A stretch of 64,000 bases of DNA from Skeletonema tropicum (Eukaryota; Bacillariophyta; Thalassiosirophyceae; Thalassiosirales; Thalassiosiraceae). The translations under genes were made by a program, and so were the position numbers. The stretch spans positions 3,782,001 through 3,846,000 of the forward strand of contig CM074133.1 in assembly GCA_037178625.1 (NCBI GenBank), given 5' to 3'. This document shows positions 1-8,350 of the stretch, piece after piece (the stretch's first letter is position 1; every line of letters starts with the position of its first letter). The notes under the pieces are model-generated. The model was not told where the DNA came from, searched no databases, and saw only the letters and a program-made list of their open reading frames with translations.

Positions 1-8
1 GAAATCTA

Positions 9-771
9 TTGAAAAGCGGCCGCGCCGCATTGCGTGATGAATTATTATTCAAACAACCGGAGAGTACTCATGTTGGGGATTGTCCAATATGCTGTTTACC
101 ACTCTCGTTTGATTGTCAGAAATCTATTCTGCAGGCGTGCTGCAGTAAGTCCATTTGCAATGGCTGCTTTTTTGCTTATCATAAGCGGGGAAATGAAACA
201 TCACTAGTTCCATCACGTTGTCCGTTCTGTCGAAAAGATGAACCCAAAACAGAGGAAGAAAATGATAGACAAATGATGAGAAGAATAGAAGCGACCAGTT
301 GCGCTGTGCCAACACGGAGCAGAGGAATGCGACAAGGGTAATTACAGAAAAGCATTGGAGTTCCTCACTAAGGCTGCTGAATTGGGCAATGCCAATGCGC
401 ATTGTCGATTGTTAGTTATGTATCATGATGGTGAAGGTGTTGAGAAGGATGCGCGAAAGGCATTATACCATATGGAAGAGGCAGCTATCGGTGGGCATCC
501 AGTAGCTAGGCACAATCTGGGATGTTGCGAATGGAATAACCAAAATGCGGAACGCGCAGTGAAACATTGGATCATCGCTGCCACGCAGGGATATGATGAT
601 TCAACCAAAGAGCTGATGGTTGCATTCAAAGAAGGTCTTATCAGCAAAGAGGACCTTGCTTCAACTTTGCGTGCACACCAGGCAGCTGTAGATGCAACCA
701 AGAGTCCGCAGAGGGAGTACGCCGAAGGAAGGGTTGCATATCGTGAAAATAATCAACATGGCTGGAAGTAG
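9..771 (+). pseudogene. MYND/RING-like/Sel1 gene, 5' cut by window edge, frameshifted
   Basis: The reading frame enters from the window edge. It shows the RING-like cysteine block (GDCPIC, ACCSKSICNGC, CPFCR) and then, from about 295 in another frame, Sel1-like repeats and the family C-terminus (TLRAHQAAVDATKSPQRE). Paralogs read GCGAATGATCCAGTT where this copy has GCGACCAGTT at 291-300, so five bases (ATGAT) are missing and the frame is lost after 294. Reading the next frame restores PVALCQHGAEECDKGNYRK. The MYND finger would lie upstream of the window. The normal ending is replaced after SPQRE by a sequence that runs into the cassette tail and a hexamer repeat. Probably a pseudogene; a sequencing error is possible but a 5-base gap makes it unlikely. 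Confidence 0.75.
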
Positions 772-780
772 GAAGAGATC

Positions 781-880
781 TTGCTATTGCTATTGCTATT
801 GCTATTGCTATTGCTATTGCTATTGCTATTGCTATTGCTATTGCTATTGCTATTGCTATTGCTATTGCTATTGCTATTGC
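781..880. repeat. (TTGCTA)n hexanucleotide microsatellite
   Basis: A perfect run of TTGCTA, about 16.7 copies over 100 bases, directly after the 3' end of the frameshifted gene and inside the conserved cassette tail. Other cassette tails have only CTTGCTTTTGCTTGGCG here, so the expansion is local. Confidence 0.95.
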
Positions 881-1195
881 TTGGCAAAGCAAGCAGATCG
901 AGTCGAAGACTTTCAAGCACTAGAGAAAGACATCTATTCATGCTCGTCTCCCTCTTTCTTGTGAGGAGGCCCGACTGCTCTGCCAGCCTACAACAGCAAA
1001 ATGAACGTTCATCAAAACCAGCATGCAGCCTTCGAAAAACACTCAAAGCAGTAATATATATATAATTTTTTCAATGCATTTATCTAATGCTCAATGGCCA
1101 ATCGCATCGCAACGTCATCATTTCTCTCCCTCCTATTCCATTGCTATCCCTTCTTGCCGAGATCGAGAATCTTGTTTGAACAAATAACTGCCTAA
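881..1195. repeat. Conserved cassette tail and 3' flank of the MYND array
   Basis: GCAAGCAGATCGAGTCGAAGAC, a pyrimidine-rich stretch ending TTTCTTGTGAGGAGG, CTGCCAGCCTACAACA, and then ATTGCTATCCCTTCTTGCCGAGATCGAG just before the MYND stop codon. The same order recurs near 2890-3230, 15410-15724 and 18310-18645, so this block is duplicated with the genes. It presumably holds the 3' UTR of the minus-strand gene. Confidence 0.7.
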
Positions 1196-2110
1196 TCATT
1201 TCTTGGCCATATTTCTATAGAATTCTTCGGCTGTCTCCCTTTGCGGACTCTTTGTAGCATTTACAGCTGCCTGATGTGCACGGAGAGCAGCAGCAAACGT
1301 ATCTTTTTCGACAATCCCCCTCACAAATCCTTCTCTCAACGCTGTTATCGCCACATCGTGTCCTTGGGCGGCAGCGATGATCAAATGTTTCACTGCCCTT
1401 TCCTTATTGCCATTCTCCCATTCCTCACATGCAAGAACGTATCTAGCCTCGGGGTGACCACCGATAGCTGCCTCCTCAAGATGGTGAATTGCCTTCGCCC
1501 TGTCCTTCTCAACACCCTCACCTTCTGAATACCTATCTGCCAGTCTATAATGCGCCTCCACATCTCCTAATTCAGCAGATTTTGTGCAATATTCAAATGC
1601 TTTTTTATAATCTCCTTTGCTGTGTTGCCTTATTCCTTCTCGACATATCGCGGCTGGATCATTTGCCTCTACTCTTTTCATGATTTGTTTGTCTTTTTGT
1701 TCACTGGTTTTGGACGTCGGTTCTCGACAGAATGGGCACGTGTGTTGAACCTTCATTTCCCTCTCTCGTTTCAGATTGGAATAAACGCAGCCTTTACAAA
1801 TGATTTTACTGCAACATGCCATCATACTACATTTCTTTGAGTCAAGGGGCAGCGGTATCATGCAGATGGGGCAGTCACCAAGATAACTTCTTTCCGGTTG
1901 CTTGAATAATAACTCATCACGTAATTCAGCCGCCCGTTTCATGCAGTCTCTCTTGTGTTTCGGCCAATGATTTCTTTGACACTGAATGCCGCAATAACGA
2001 ACGAGATCGCAAGCAGTGCAGTTCTTCAATTTGATGCCATCAACTTGTGCAATGCCGCAGGAAGCGCAACAAAACATCATGCCATTGTCCTTATCGTTCT
2101 CTTCGCTCAT
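1196..2110 (-). CDS. MYND/RING-like/Sel1-repeat protein (array member 1)
   Basis: 304 residues. The N-terminal MYND zinc finger is complete: C15, C18, C31, C34, C40, C44, H52 and C56. A second cysteine block resembles a RING finger (C80-x2-C83, C99/C100, C105-x2-C108, C125-P-F-C128). From about residue 150 to 270 come Sel1-like helical repeats (EGEGVEKDRAKAIHHLEEAA and neighbours), then a family-specific C-terminus (ALRAHQAAVNATKSPQRE). MYND and Sel1 modules are protein-protein interaction modules and RING fingers often mark ubiquitin ligases, so a scaffold or ligase role is possible but unproven. The start is the ATG next to the conserved 5' module, giving MSEEN as in the paralogs. No intron is evident. 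Confidence 0.9.
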   Translation of the reverse strand: MSEENDKDNGMMFCCASCGIAQVDGIKLKNCTACDLVRYCGIQCQRNHWPKHKRDCMKRAAELRDELLFKQPERSYLGDCPICMIPLPLDSKKCSMMACCSKIICKGCVYSNLKREREMKVQHTCPFCREPTSKTSEQKDKQIMKRVEANDPAAICREGIRQHSKGDYKKAFEYCTKSAELGDVEAHYRLADRYSEGEGVEKDRAKAIHHLEEAAIGGHPEARYVLACEEWENGNKERAVKHLIIAAAQGHDVAITALREGFVRGIVEKDTFAAALRAHQAAVNATKSPQRETAEEFYRNMAKK

Positions 2111-2222
2111 ATTTAACCGCTCAAAAATGCCGTCAGGAGAAGACTACAGAGGAATATAACACCCGTGATGTTGACTCCGCAGGGTTCTACCAACAACGAG
2201 TAGAAGGAAGAGGAGGCCATCG
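2111..2222 (-). promoter_or_regulatory. Conserved 5' module of MYND array genes (type A)
   Basis: Directly upstream of the start: ACCGCTCAAAAATG, GTCAGGAGAAGACT, GATGTTGACTCCGCAGGG, TTCTACCAACAACGAGTAG, GGAAGAGGAGGCC on the plus strand. The same order occurs upstream of the genes ending at 4148, 9263, 16645 and 19566. It probably covers the 5' UTR and core promoter; that role is inference. Confidence 0.6.
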
Positions 2223-2251
2223 AAGTGAAGCGTGAAGCAAGAAGCAACAAC

Positions 2252-2372
2252 CCACCCTACATAGGATCTTCTGTCACATGTGGGAGTCCTCTTCAGAGGG
2301 ACTCTGCACATGTGCAGAGACTGAGTCCTCCAAGTGACTCAGACAGGTGTCTGAAGATCCTATGTAGGGTGG
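2252..2372. mobile_element. 121-bp foldback MITE with 20-bp perfect TIRs
   Basis: The left end CCACCCTACATAGGATCTTC (2252-2271) is matched exactly by its reverse complement at 2353-2372. CAACAAC flanks both sides (2245-2251, 2373-2379), a candidate 7-bp target duplication, although that sequence is simple. The interior is also self-complementary, centred on the 18-bp palindrome CTCTGCACATGTGCAGAG, so a single strand would fold into a long hairpin. No coding capacity. Confidence 0.8.
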
Positions 2373-2390
2373 CAACAACCAACAACGTGA

Positions 2391-2975
2391 ATTCGGAATT
2401 CGCTCCCTGTCTCGAGTCTCGAACGGGACTCAGATGGGACTTCATCTCATTTCCAGCGCGTTATTGTAGCTTTCACCGCTGGATCTTCGAGTGCAAGATT
2501 GGAAGCGCCACAGCATACTTCTCGATCTTGCAACTGGAAACGCATTCACAGCAAACTCCGGTGACGTAGCATTGCTACTGTACTTTCCACATCTGCATCT
2601 GGCGGAGACTGCTCTCACAGACAGAAGGGTCCAGTACACGCTTGGCGGCTCCATCACCATCACGTTGGAAGCAAGGGTGCTTCTGGTTCTGCCACTGCTG
2701 GGGCTGCTATACCTTTGTGGCCGGTGACTCTCAATCATCAGATGGCGGTAGCATGACCATAGAAAAAGGCGACGGACCCAATAATCAGGGCACAGCAGTG
2801 AAAATCTCGACAAATATCGCGACGGGTAGGTTTGAATCACAATCACAATATGTGGTATGGCTGAAAGTAGGAAGCGTTCTTGCTTTTGCTTGGCGCAGCA
2901 AGCAGATTGAGTCGAAGACTTTCAAGCTCCATAAAGAGAACCCTACTCTTTCGTTTCAATCTTTCTTGTAAAAGG
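2391..2975 (+). pseudogene. Relic of a Gly/Ser-rich repeat protein (cassette partner)
   Basis: Begins with the cassette edge motif (GAATTCGC, CTCGAGTCTCGA, GGGACT). Short readable stretches in changing frames give ANSGDVALLL, SASGGD, LGGSITITLEA, GDSQSSDGGSMTIE, GDGPNNQG and STNIATG. These look like beta-strand-rich Gly/Ser/Asp repeats of secreted or adhesin-like proteins; the family was not identified. No intact frame spans it. The final frame continues through the tail (AWRSKQIESKTFK) to a stop near 2971. Related copies at 14963, 17899 and 20159 lie in the same place relative to the array. Confidence 0.55.
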
Positions 2976-3230
2976 AGGTCCGCTACTCTGAATCTGCCAG
3001 TCTACAACAACAATTGGATGTGATGCCAAATAATAAGAACGTGAATCAAAGCCAGCATGCAGCCATCGAAAATACTCTAAGCAGTAATACAATATGATCT
3101 TTACGCATTCATCAACTCCTAGATGACCAATCGCAACTGCGTTATTCCCTTCCATTTTTCCCTCCTATATTCATTGCTATCCCTTTTTGCCGAGATCGAG
3201 AATCACGTTTGAACAAACAACCGCCTAATC

Positions 3231-4148
3231 TCATTTCTTGGCCCTATTTCGATAGCGTTCTTCGGCTGCCTCTCTCTGCGGACTTTTGGTTGCATCTACA
3301 GCGGCCTGATGCTCACGGAGAGTAGAAGCAAGGATATCTTTGCTGACGAATCCCAATTTAAATGCATCCATCAGCATTTTGATTGAATCATCTTCTCCTT
3401 GTTTGGCAGCGATAACGTGATGCTGCACTGCTCTGTCGACATTGCCATTTCCCAATTCCTTCACTCCAAGAAGGTGTCTAGCTTTGGGATGACCACCAAT
3501 AGCAGCCTCTTCCAAATGGTACATTTGCTTTCCCCTATCCTTCTCAACACCTCTCCCTAATTGATACATAGCTGCCAGTCTACAATGCGCCTCCACATCT
3601 CCAAATTCAGCAGCCTTTTTCCAATACTCAAACGCCCCACTATAATCTCCTTTCGCGTATTGTTCCGTTCCTTGACCGCCAATCGCAACTGGATCATTTG
3701 CTTCAATTCTTTTCATCCTTTGTTTATCACGCAGTTCATTTGTTTCGGGTGTAGTTGCTCGACAGAATGGGCACGTATATTTAATCACCCCTTCCCTCAT
3801 CATCCTTACACAATCAGCATAAACGCAGCCATTGCAAATCATTGTACAGCAGCAATAATTTATGGTGGATTTTGATACATCAAGCGGCAGAGGTAAGCAG
3901 CAGATTGGGCAGTCCCCAAGATAACAGCTTTCCGGTTGCTTGAATAGTAATTCATCACGTAATGCAGCTGCTCGTTTCTTGCACGCTTGTTTGTGTTTCG
4001 GCCAATGATTTCTTTGACACTCAACGCCGCAATAACGAACGAGATAGCAAGCGGTGCACTTCTTCAATTTGATGCCATCAACTTCTGCTTCTGCAATGCC
4101 GCATGAAGCGCAGCTCAACATCGTGCCACTATCGTTCTCTTCACTCAT
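3231..4148 (-). CDS. MYND/RING-like/Sel1-repeat protein (array member 2)
   Basis: 305 residues with the same order as member 1: MYND finger from C13 (CASCG) to KQACKKR, RING-like block GDCPIC, CCCTMICNGC, CPFCR, then Sel1-like repeats (QLGRGVEKDRGKQMYHLEEA) and TLREHQAAVDATKSPQRE. It has a two-residue insertion in the first MYND loop (AEAEVDG where most copies have AEVDG). Intact from ATG to stop, flanked by the type A 5' module and the cassette tail. Best example of a full cassette together with 2391-3230. Confidence 0.9.
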   Translation of the reverse strand: MSEENDSGTMLSCASCGIAEAEVDGIKLKKCTACYLVRYCGVECQRNHWPKHKQACKKRAAALRDELLFKQPESCYLGDCPICCLPLPLDVSKSTINYCCCTMICNGCVYADCVRMMREGVIKYTCPFCRATTPETNELRDKQRMKRIEANDPVAIGGQGTEQYAKGDYSGAFEYWKKAAEFGDVEAHCRLAAMYQLGRGVEKDRGKQMYHLEEAAIGGHPKARHLLGVKELGNGNVDRAVQHHVIAAKQGEDDSIKMLMDAFKLGFVSKDILASTLREHQAAVDATKSPQREAAEERYRNRAKK

Positions 4149-4262
4149 ATTTCACCGCTCAAAACGTTTGACAGTAGAAGACTGAAAAAGATGATAACCC
4201 GTTATATCGTTTCCATAGGGTTCTACCAATCAACGAGTAGAAGTACGAGGCCAGCCGGCCAA
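4149..4262 (-). promoter_or_regulatory. Conserved 5' module (type A)
   Basis: TTCACCGCTCAAAACG, ACAGTAGAAGACTGAAAAAG, GGGTTCTACCAATCAACGAG on the plus strand, next to the start at 4148. It contains ACCAATCAAC, which could act as a CCAAT box. Confidence 0.55.
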
Positions 4263-4297
4263 GGTGTTGTTGATGATGTTCACGTGAACAAAAAACG

Positions 4298-4347
4298 AAT
4301 TCGCACCTCGTGGGACTCCTATCTCATTTTTTTTAGCGCGTTCCCAC
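4298..4347. repeat. Orphan cassette edge motif
   Basis: GAATTCGCACCTCG, GTGGGACTCCTATCTCATTT and TAGCGCGTT match the start of the Gly/Ser-rich relics at 2391, 14963 and 17899, but the sequence then diverges. This is a truncated cassette. Confidence 0.6.
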
Positions 4348-4709
4348 ACGACGGTTCACGGCGACGGTTAGTGTCAACTGGAAAATTCCAGATTTGTGTG
4401 ACAAACAATGACGAAATGCGCTGATAGTGTGTCTTTTAATGTGTCATTATACTATTCTGTTACAGAAGTGGAGAAATAACGAGAGCATGCGCGCGAGAGA
4501 CGCTAACCGTCATTTTCACGCGTAGCTGAACCGTCGTGCCCAACCGAGCACCTTCTCAGTACCTGTCGCAACGGGGCCGGACACAAAAAAAACGAACACA
4601 CTGCTCAAAAAGCGTCCACTCACTCCACGACACTCACGGTAGGAGACACGGCAGCAAGTAAAAATTGCGCCTATTGATACTACAAAATGCAAATCGCTTG
4701 GCCGCGACT

Positions 4710-4833
4710 TTTTCAGACACTCGGGCGCGCAATCATTCGAAAATTCGAATTCATCAATGAACAGACGCGGTGTCTATTCTCGAATCGTCGACAATTTCGA
4801 ATTTCGAAGATGGCGCGCCCGAGTTTCTGAAAA
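4710..4833. repeat. Foldback element, imperfect inverted repeat
   Basis: TTTTCAGACACTCGGGCGCGC followed by AATCATTCGAAAATTCGAA is mirrored at about 4790-4833 by TTCGAATTTCGAAGATGG, CGCGCCCGAGTTTCTGAAAA. Arms are about 45 bp with few mismatches and a loop near 4757-4790. MITE-like; no gene. Confidence 0.65.
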
Positions 4834-4924
4834 CGAGGTAACACTATTGTCCTCACGCAGGAATGATTATCAAGCACGAGTGGAGAGCGCAGCGATACAC
4901 GAGTGTTGGGGTAAGGTAAATTAT

Positions 4925-4985
4925 ATGTAACAGAAATTTTAAAGTACGTCTGGTTCTGGTGGGCCCTCAAGAGGCGACATTATAC
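4925..4985 (-). mobile_element. LINE/SINE 3'-tail fragment
   Basis: AACAGAAATTTTAAAGTACGTC, GGGCCCTCAAGAGGCGA and ATTATA on the plus strand match the 3' end of the LINE at 40168-42831 and of the SINE copies at 21231 and 42867, in the same orientation (element on the minus strand). Only the tail is present. Confidence 0.6.
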
Positions 4986-5734
4986 TTAGTTCGTCAGGCG
5001 CAAGTGCGCTGAGTTAAGTCTTGATTCATCGTTTGTGGCCGCCTTTTGAGCAGTGTGTGTTTGTCCGATCTTTTTTGCGCTCCGGCTCCGCCCGAGTCAC
5101 GACACAGTCAGGTCGGGCACTCGTGTTTATTGCGCTGATCGTTTCTCACACCGTCGCCCGCCACGACACAAAACTCGTGACCTTATGTCTTCACTCGCGG
5201 CAAGCGCTCGTGAAGCATAAAATCACTTGCCCTAGTCCGGGCAAACTCCCTCCTGCTCAGAGGGAGTAGGGACAGGCACCACCGCATCCGGCCACTCATT
5301 GAGAATGGGCCGGGGACGGGGATGTCCAACTGGCACACCTGGAGTGGGGAGTAATCCCCTCTCCCCCACCTCTGCGGTGGCAGAGGTTGAGTGAGGACTC
5401 TCACTCTCACCTGTCGAGAGGCAGTTGAGAGTAGGAGGGAGGGGGAACATGCCATCACCTAGAGCACAGGTGACAAGAGGAGCGCGGACTTGCTACTGAA
5501 CTCTATGAGATAGGCCGCACTCCTCTTATTACCTAAAATGGGCAATTCAGATTCAGCTTGCCCAGTAAATAGCTCCTGAATACCATCCTAAACTAATCAC
5601 TTATTTATTAATAAAAAATAAAATAAAATCACTTGTTTGTGTCCCGCACGGACGGTGCACGGGACGGTGTTCGAAAACGACGCCGCGCAACTCACACTAG
5701 TGCAGACCTATAGTGTCTGTTGGTCTGCTTGCTC
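4986..5734. other. No gene recognised; GC-rich spacer
   Basis: About 5045-5062 (CGCCTTTTGAGCAGTGTGTG) is the inverse of 4596-4612 (CACACTGCTCAAAAAGCG), so these may be ends of a decayed element spanning about 4590-5062. Open frames at 5180-5460 overlap on both strands and show no recognisable domain. Confidence 0.4.
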
Positions 5735-5830
5735 CAACTTCCTGGGCTAATGCAGCAACTTGGGCCGGCTCATCGTACAGAGCATACTTCAGTGGCTATT
5801 ATGCTGATTGTTGATCTCATAGAAAGAAGG
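5735..5830 (-). pseudogene. Gene fragment related to 21840-21935
   Basis: The minus strand reads KYALYDEPAQVAAL, and at nucleotide level ATGCTGATTG, TCATCTCATAGAAAGAAGGA is close to 21905-21935 (and 43515-43545), where AKKYPLNVKLAQLLEQYP can be read. A decayed part of a gene near the Sel1 pseudogene. Confidence 0.4.
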
Positions 5831-5950
5831 AAGCGCTAATTGAAATTAAGAATAAGCTTCAGACTATCGCCTTGAACAGTCACAATTCAACTCAGGCCTG
5901 GCATTACCATTACTGAAAATATCAACATCCGTCGCATATACCCTCCTCCG

Positions 5951-6166
5951 TTGTTTGGCCAATTGGTTCATGTTGCACCTCAGAATTTCGTCGGCAGACC
6001 GAATAGTGAAGGCAGAAACGGTTTCGTTCAAAAAGACCACGCCGACGGATTATTTGATATCAGATATTGCATGGACGGGTCGCTCGAGAAAAATGTCAAT
6101 CGTCTACGCATCACCAGCCTCAATCCACTTGTGACAACTGACGACGGACCAACGGCACAGATGTAG
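5951..6166 (+). CDS. Transposon-type gene, upstream part (different frame)
   Basis: An open stretch of 71 codons reading FGQLVHVAPQNFVGRPNSEG, ending EKNVNRLRITSLNPLV. It begins with TTG, so the true start is upstream or spliced. The small-domain look (QLVHVAP, DIRYCMDGSLEKNV) reminds me of repeated transposon-type proteins of protists, but this is recollection only. It overlaps the open frame of the next feature at 6142-6166 in a frame one base earlier, so the two are probably one gene split by an intron or a frameshift. Confidence 0.4.
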   Translation: MFGQLVHVAPQNFVGRPNSEGRNGFVQKDHADGLFDIRYCMDGSLEKNVNRLRITSLNPLVTTDDGPTAQM

Positions 6167-7449
6167 CTCGTCCATCCATTCTAGCACCATTTCACCAACC
6201 TCAACAACGGTCCAGTCCATTAACACAACCACCAACACCACCTACTTCTCCTCGAGGTATAAAACACATCATCATTCAAAGCCGAGGTTGGAGCAAATAT
6301 GAACCTCATCCCAATCCACTGTTGGTACATTTACGTGACGGACGATCCAAGCCGAAGGCATGGTTGAGGATTTACGAGGGCGAATACAATAAATACGAAA
6401 AGGGGACGAAGAAGGGGGAAATGAAATCACACCTCAATGAATTGGAAAACAATAAACTTGTGAGGATCAAATCGGAATTGGAACGCATCATCCTTTTATT
6501 TGATAGGGAGCAATGGCCTGAAGGATTTACCCCGCATGCTGACCTTGCCTATGCATACGGTGTGTCCGCCCATAAGGTTAGGCACTGTGTGAACTTCCAT
6601 TTGCTCAACAACTGTTCAGAGAAGCGCAAGGTACGGAGTGACGCCGGCAGAACAATATTCAATTCACCAGAGATGCGAAAGAAGACGTACACACCATACA
6701 ATTATTTTAAGAAGCTGCAACGGAAGAACAATCCTGGGATGATTATACTCGACAAAGAACTGAAAGAAGCATACGACAAACTTGATGAATTACAATTGCA
6801 CGAGATGAAATTGGGTGCAGAGGCTGAGAAGAGCATTGCTGCTAACATTGTGTCTGAGATAAAGACAGCTTTGCAAAAGACCAACGGGTGTATCAGTTGG
6901 GAAAGATTGGCATCATTCATTGCAGGTGGCGAGAAGAAGGTACAGCCAGTCAGTTCCTGCACGCTTGCAAAGTATGTTACTGCTACAGAAGGCTTTCGGT
7001 ACTTTGTAACTCAAACTCTACCGAAGTGTACCACCGAACGTACAAAGGAGTGGAGGAAGAAGTGGTCAACAAACTTTCGTGTGAGGAAGGCGTGCCGTTT
7101 GGATTACGGTGATGGGGAGGATGGTGGTGCTGCAATGGACTTGACGTCCATTGAACCAAGGGAGAGAGTTGCAAGAGGTGTGATTGTTGAGGAGATGCAG
7201 GAGGGATTAGATCTTGAAGGCCAGGCTGATAAGAAGTTGAAATATGCTCTTCCAAACATGGAGCAGCATGATATTTCGGAATATCTAACCTACGATGAGC
7301 TTGCATTCATCGCAGGAGATGTGGACGATGCCGATTACGACAACTTTGATGATGAGACGAAAGCGAGATATGACAAATTTGTCCAGGCTTGGTACAAAAA
7401 GCAAGACGAGATGGCGACGGAACAGGCCGACGCCGCAGCGGTGGTGTAA
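6142..7449 (+). CDS. Transposon-type protein with possible HTH region, downstream part
   Basis: The frame is open from 6142 to the stop at 7449; the first in-frame ATG is at 6421. A Pro-rich stretch (TQPPTPPTSPRG) is followed by a charged region and a segment that could form a helix-turn-helix (ADLAYAYGVSAHKVRHCVN), then YNYFKK and helices, ending in an acidic tail rich in Asp/Glu (FIAGDVDDADYDNFDDE). No catalytic domain is visible. It may be the DNA-binding half of a transposase or a domesticated gene. Neighbours on both sides are relics and repeats, which fits a mobile origin. Confidence 0.5.
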   Translation, partial: RRTNGTDVARPSILAPFHQPQQRSSPLTQPPTPPTSPRGIKHIIIQSRGWSKYEPHPNPLLVHLRDGRSKPKAWLRIYEGEYNKYEKGTKKGEMKSHLNELENNKLVRIKSELERIILLFDREQWPEGFTPHADLAYAYGVSAHKVRHCVNFHLLNNCSEKRKVRSDAGRTIFNSPEMRKKTYTPYNYFKKLQRKNNPGMIILDKELKEAYDKLDELQLHEMKLGAEAEKSIAANIVSEIKTALQKTNGCISWERLASFIAGGEKKVQPVSSCTLAKYVTATEGFRYFVTQTLPKCTTERTKEWRKKWSTNFRVRKACRLDYGDGEDGGAAMDLTSIEPRERVARGVIVEEMQEGLDLEGQADKKLKYALPNMEQHDISEYLTYDELAFIAGDVDDADYDNFDDETKARYDKFVQAWYKKQDEMATEQADAAAVV

Positions 7450-8049
7450 ACAATTAAATATATTAGTTTATGTGTTATTTATTATGATGCCTCTGTCTTC
7501 TACTCATCGTAGGCCGATATTCTATGCAAAACATAAGGTGGTGTTTTGTTCTTCTTTTGATGGCACTCGGCGAAGTTGGTTTTGCTAGCTAATAATTTGT
7601 ACGTAAAAGTTTTGTTAGTGGTGGGACCTTGTTTTTTTATCTCTCTGTGAAGACGTAGCTTCGTTCATGGAAGGGAAGGATGCTGCAGGTAGCGTATTCG
7701 CAGAATGGTTCCGTATTTACCTCACTCAGCTAAGGTATTCCGCATATTCACTAGACTGTCCATCGTGAAGCCACATCTTAGATGCTCTATGCCTCGTGTT
7801 CTCGTTGGCCCTGAATGGGATTGATTTAAGTTCATCATCTTGCTATCGATACAGCTCATAAATTAACATTTGATTCAACTGAAAATTAATCCTTTATCTG
7901 ACTCCGTCAGCATTGAACTGTTCCATTGCTGTACGACTGAAGCACAAAGGGCCCTGACGGACGATAATCAAACACATCTTTACACACACAGGAGAGGATT
8001 CACTGTAATAGAAAGTATGATTGGTTAGCGAAAATCTGATTAATAGTAC
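7450..8049. other. No gene recognised
   Basis: AT-rich sequence downstream of the 7449 stop. I see no convincing reading frame or repeat. Confidence 0.4.
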
Positions 8050-8245
8050 CTGCTCATACTCATGATCTTCGGGTGCATGAAGAATCTTTGAAATGATTGC
8101 TGATCATTATTATATTAGTCTGCGCCCCAGAGTTCCCTAAGTTTCTAACACTAACCCGCTTTCTTCACTATCCACGAATTCACTCGTGGTGGATAGTGTA
8201 TTCGTATTCGATCCTTGCTCTTGGTGTATCTCAGCACTTGACCTC
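8050..8245 (-). pseudogene. Decayed copy of the 76-codon ORF at 21901-22131
   Basis: TGCATGAAGAATCTTTGAAA, TGATTGCTGATCATTATT, TTAGTCTGCGCCC, TTCTTCACTATCCACGAA and GGATAGTGTATTC occur in the same order as at 21965-22140. Frame disrupted. Confidence 0.6.
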
Positions 8246-8266
8246 TACTAGAAAATATGTACCATA

Positions 8267-8350
8267 GCTATACATGATCTTGGATGTAAGGAGTTCGAAA
8301 ATGGCAGTACAAAGAAAGCAGTGAAACATTGGATCATTGCTACTCTCAGA
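8267..8350 (+). pseudogene. Sel1-repeat fragment (+ strand)
   Basis: Reads HDLGCKEFENGSTKKAVKHW then IIATLRQ, the last Sel1 unit of the family, truncated head-on into the 3' end of the minus-strand gene at 8346-9263. A similar fragment is at 14338-14430. Confidence 0.6.

Noticed and set aside
15..23. GCGGCCGC at the window start suggesting a cloning junction
   Set aside because: The reading frame is continuous through it and gives the family sequence (RAALRDELLFKQPE).
641..1065. Long frames encoding runs of Leu, Cys-Tyr, Ala-Ile or Ser-Asn
   Set aside because: All are translations of the TTGCTA microsatellite.
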